Below are positions 62,974 to 64,000 of a stretch of DNA of 64,000 bases, one piece after another. Positions within the stretch are counted from its first letter, which is position 1. Every line of letters begins with the position of its first letter. A program made the translations under genes and the position numbers. Location of the stretch: positions 217,981-281,980 of the forward strand of contig CAVOXT010000004.1 of assembly GCA_963700495.1 (NCBI GenBank). Reading direction: 5' to 3'. The DNA comes from JACCTU01 sp963700495 (GTDB lineage Bacteria > Actinomycetota > Thermoleophilia > Gaiellales > Gaiellaceae). The notes beneath the pieces were generated by a model. It saw only the letters and a program-made list of their open reading frames with translations, ran no database searches and had not been told where the DNA came from.

Positions 62974-64000
62974 GTGCGACGCCTGGCGGGGCCGGCGACC
63001 CTCGCGGCGGTCGGTCTCGGGCTCCTGGTGCTGCCCGTCGCCAGGCCCCCGGCGTTCTACGAGTCGTTTCTTTATCTCGTCTTCCACTGGGTCGCGCTGG
63101 CGACCAGCTGGAGCATCCTGAGCGGCTACTCCGGATACTTCAGCTTCGGCCACGGGGCGTTCTTCGGGGCCGGGATGTACGCGACGGCCACGCTCGCGAC
63201 CGCGGGCCTCCCCTTCCTGGCGACGCTCCCACTGGCGGGCCTCGTGGCCGCCCTGTTCGGGATGGGGATGGGGGCGGTGGTCTTCCGGGTGCGGCGGCTC
63301 CGGGGCGAGCTGTTTGCGCTGCTCACGCTCGCGGTCACGTTCGTCCTCGCGACGATCGTGCTCAACACCCGCATCGACGGCGGGCCTGGCGTGTATCTGA
63401 GCGCGGTGCCGCTTCCCCGCATCCTCGGGTCGCCGACCGCTACCCTCTACCTGCTCGGCCTGGCCATCGCCCTCGTCGCCGTCGCGAGCGCGTACGCCGT
63501 CCACCGGGCCCGCTGGGGCGCCGGGCTCTTCGCCATCCACGACGACGAGGATGTGGCGGAGGTGCTGGGCGTTCCCACCTACCGGTACAAGCTCCGCGCG
63601 CTCGGTCTCTCCGCGGGCCTGGCCGGCGTCGCGGGCGGCATCCACGCCATGTTCGTCACCTACGTCACCGTGGCCGAGACGTTCTCGATCGTGGTACCCC
63701 TCTATGTCGTCCTGATGAGCGTGGTCGGCGGGGCGCGGCACTGGATCGGCCCGGCGATCGGCGCGTCGCTGGTCACCGTCCTGATGTACGGGGCTACTGG
63801 GGGCCAGACGGCCGTCGCCGGGCGGGCGATGGTCGGGCTCACGCTGATGCTCGTGATCCTCTTCCTCCCGGACGGGATCACCGGCTTCGTGCGACGGCGG
63901 CGATCCGCGCGATCCCTGCCGACCGCACCCCGCCCGGCGGCGGGCGAGCCGGCCTCTGCCGGAGCGCGTCCTCCGCGGGTCGGCCCGCCGCTGCTCGTGT
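62974..64000 (+). CDS. livM: Branched-chain amino acid ABC transporter permease LivM, partial; possible fusion to LivG
   Basis: 342 codons visible from a GTG at 62974, open at the right edge. WSILSGYSGYFSFGHGAFFG is the LivM hallmark; FAIHDDEDVAEVLGVPTYRY is the loop that meets the ATPase; SVVGGARHWIGPAIGASLVT and VGLTLMLVILFLPDGITGFV end the permease. The frame then continues through an Arg/Ala/Pro linker to VGPPLLV, which could be the first strand of a fused LivG ATPase, a fusion known in several phyla. More sequence is needed to see it. Confidence 0.88.
   Translation, partial: MRRLAGPATLAAVGLGLLVLPVARPPAFYESFLYLVFHWVALATSWSILSGYSGYFSFGHGAFFGAGMYATATLATAGLPFLATLPLAGLVAALFGMGMGAVVFRVRRLRGELFALLTLAVTFVLATIVLNTRIDGGPGVYLSAVPLPRILGSPTATLYLLGLAIALVAVASAYAVHRARWGAGLFAIHDDEDVAEVLGVPTYRYKLRALGLSAGLAGVAGGIHAMFVTYVTVAETFSIVVPLYVVLMSVVGGARHWIGPAIGASLVTVLMYGATGGQTAVAGRAMVGLTLMLVILFLPDGITGFVRRRRSARSLPTAPRPAAGEPASAGARPPRVGPPLLV

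Overview
The window is very GC-rich (about 70% by eye) and falls into two unlike parts that meet near position 55,000. Positions 1-55,000 look like a soil actinobacterial genome. I lean towards Thermoleophilia (Gaiellales/Solirubrobacterales type) because of the gene content, the frequent GTG starts and the chains of GTGA/ATGA/TAGTG stop-start overlaps, but this is inference. Positions 55,000-64,000 carry a different kind of content: an ArsB/SLC13-like transporter, MetE-like proteins and branched-chain amino acid (Liv) ABC genes, as is common in Rokubacteria-like or proteobacterial genomes. The boundary falls inside neuB, of which only the last ~50 codons remain, so the two halves may come from different genomes.

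Part 1 is one large surface-glycan locus. 1-5.7 kb: a glycoside-hydrolase-like protein and a UDP-glucuronate decarboxylase, a secreted trypsin-like protease, a small exported protein, an orphan sensor kinase and a small ABM-fold protein. 5.7-13.9 kb (minus strand, eight tightly overlapping genes): GT2, LPG-synthase/flippase-like membrane protein, Wzz-like protein, epimerase, sulfotransferase, two tandem PQQ-type beta-propellers, ATP-grasp enzyme. 13.9-26.7 kb: FkbM methyltransferase (plus strand), then a long minus-strand run with a small phosphoglycosyl transferase (likely initiating enzyme), two paralogous methyltransferases, a GT2, a formyltransferase, a polysaccharide deacetylase, asparagine synthase, an RffA-type aminotransferase, a NeuD/PglD-type acyltransferase, WbqC, another GT2 and a GT-C-like membrane protein. 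26.7-35.1 kb: more polytopic GT-C/GT87 proteins and polyprenol-phosphate-type GT2s. 35-39.4 kb: two paralogous O-antigen ligase/polymerase-like proteins around a GT4 and a small unknown membrane protein. 39.4-49.9 kb: methyltransferases, GT4s, a GT2, a PhyH-like oxygenase and two nucleotide-sugar epimerases. 49.9-55 kb: the Wzm/Wzt ABC exporter, a methyltransferase, and neuA-neuC-neuB(fragment) for a nonulosonic (sialic-type) acid.

Taken together the genes could make nucleotide sugars (UDP-xylose, Fuc4N-type amino sugar, CDP-nonulosonate), start a chain on a polyprenyl phosphate, extend it, decorate it (methyl, sulfate, acyl/formyl, amide) and export it through both polymerase-type and ABC-type machinery. 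Genes for dTDP-sugar supply (RmlA/B) and a clear Wzx were not seen in the window.

Part 2 (55-64 kb): a transporter; a decayed patch (truncated MetE-like gene, VapBC-type toxin-antitoxin pair, LysR gene broken at both ends, IS91-type transposase remnant); a full MetE-like gene; then a Liv substrate-binding protein, LivH and the start of LivM running off the end.

Sequence quality matters. About 27 single-base frameshifts occur in part 1, clustered at 26.8-28.7 kb and 44.1-44.8 kb. Each can be fixed by one base with the family alignment continuing, and many sit in G/C runs. They look more like assembly errors than gene decay. No tRNA, rRNA or CRISPR was seen.
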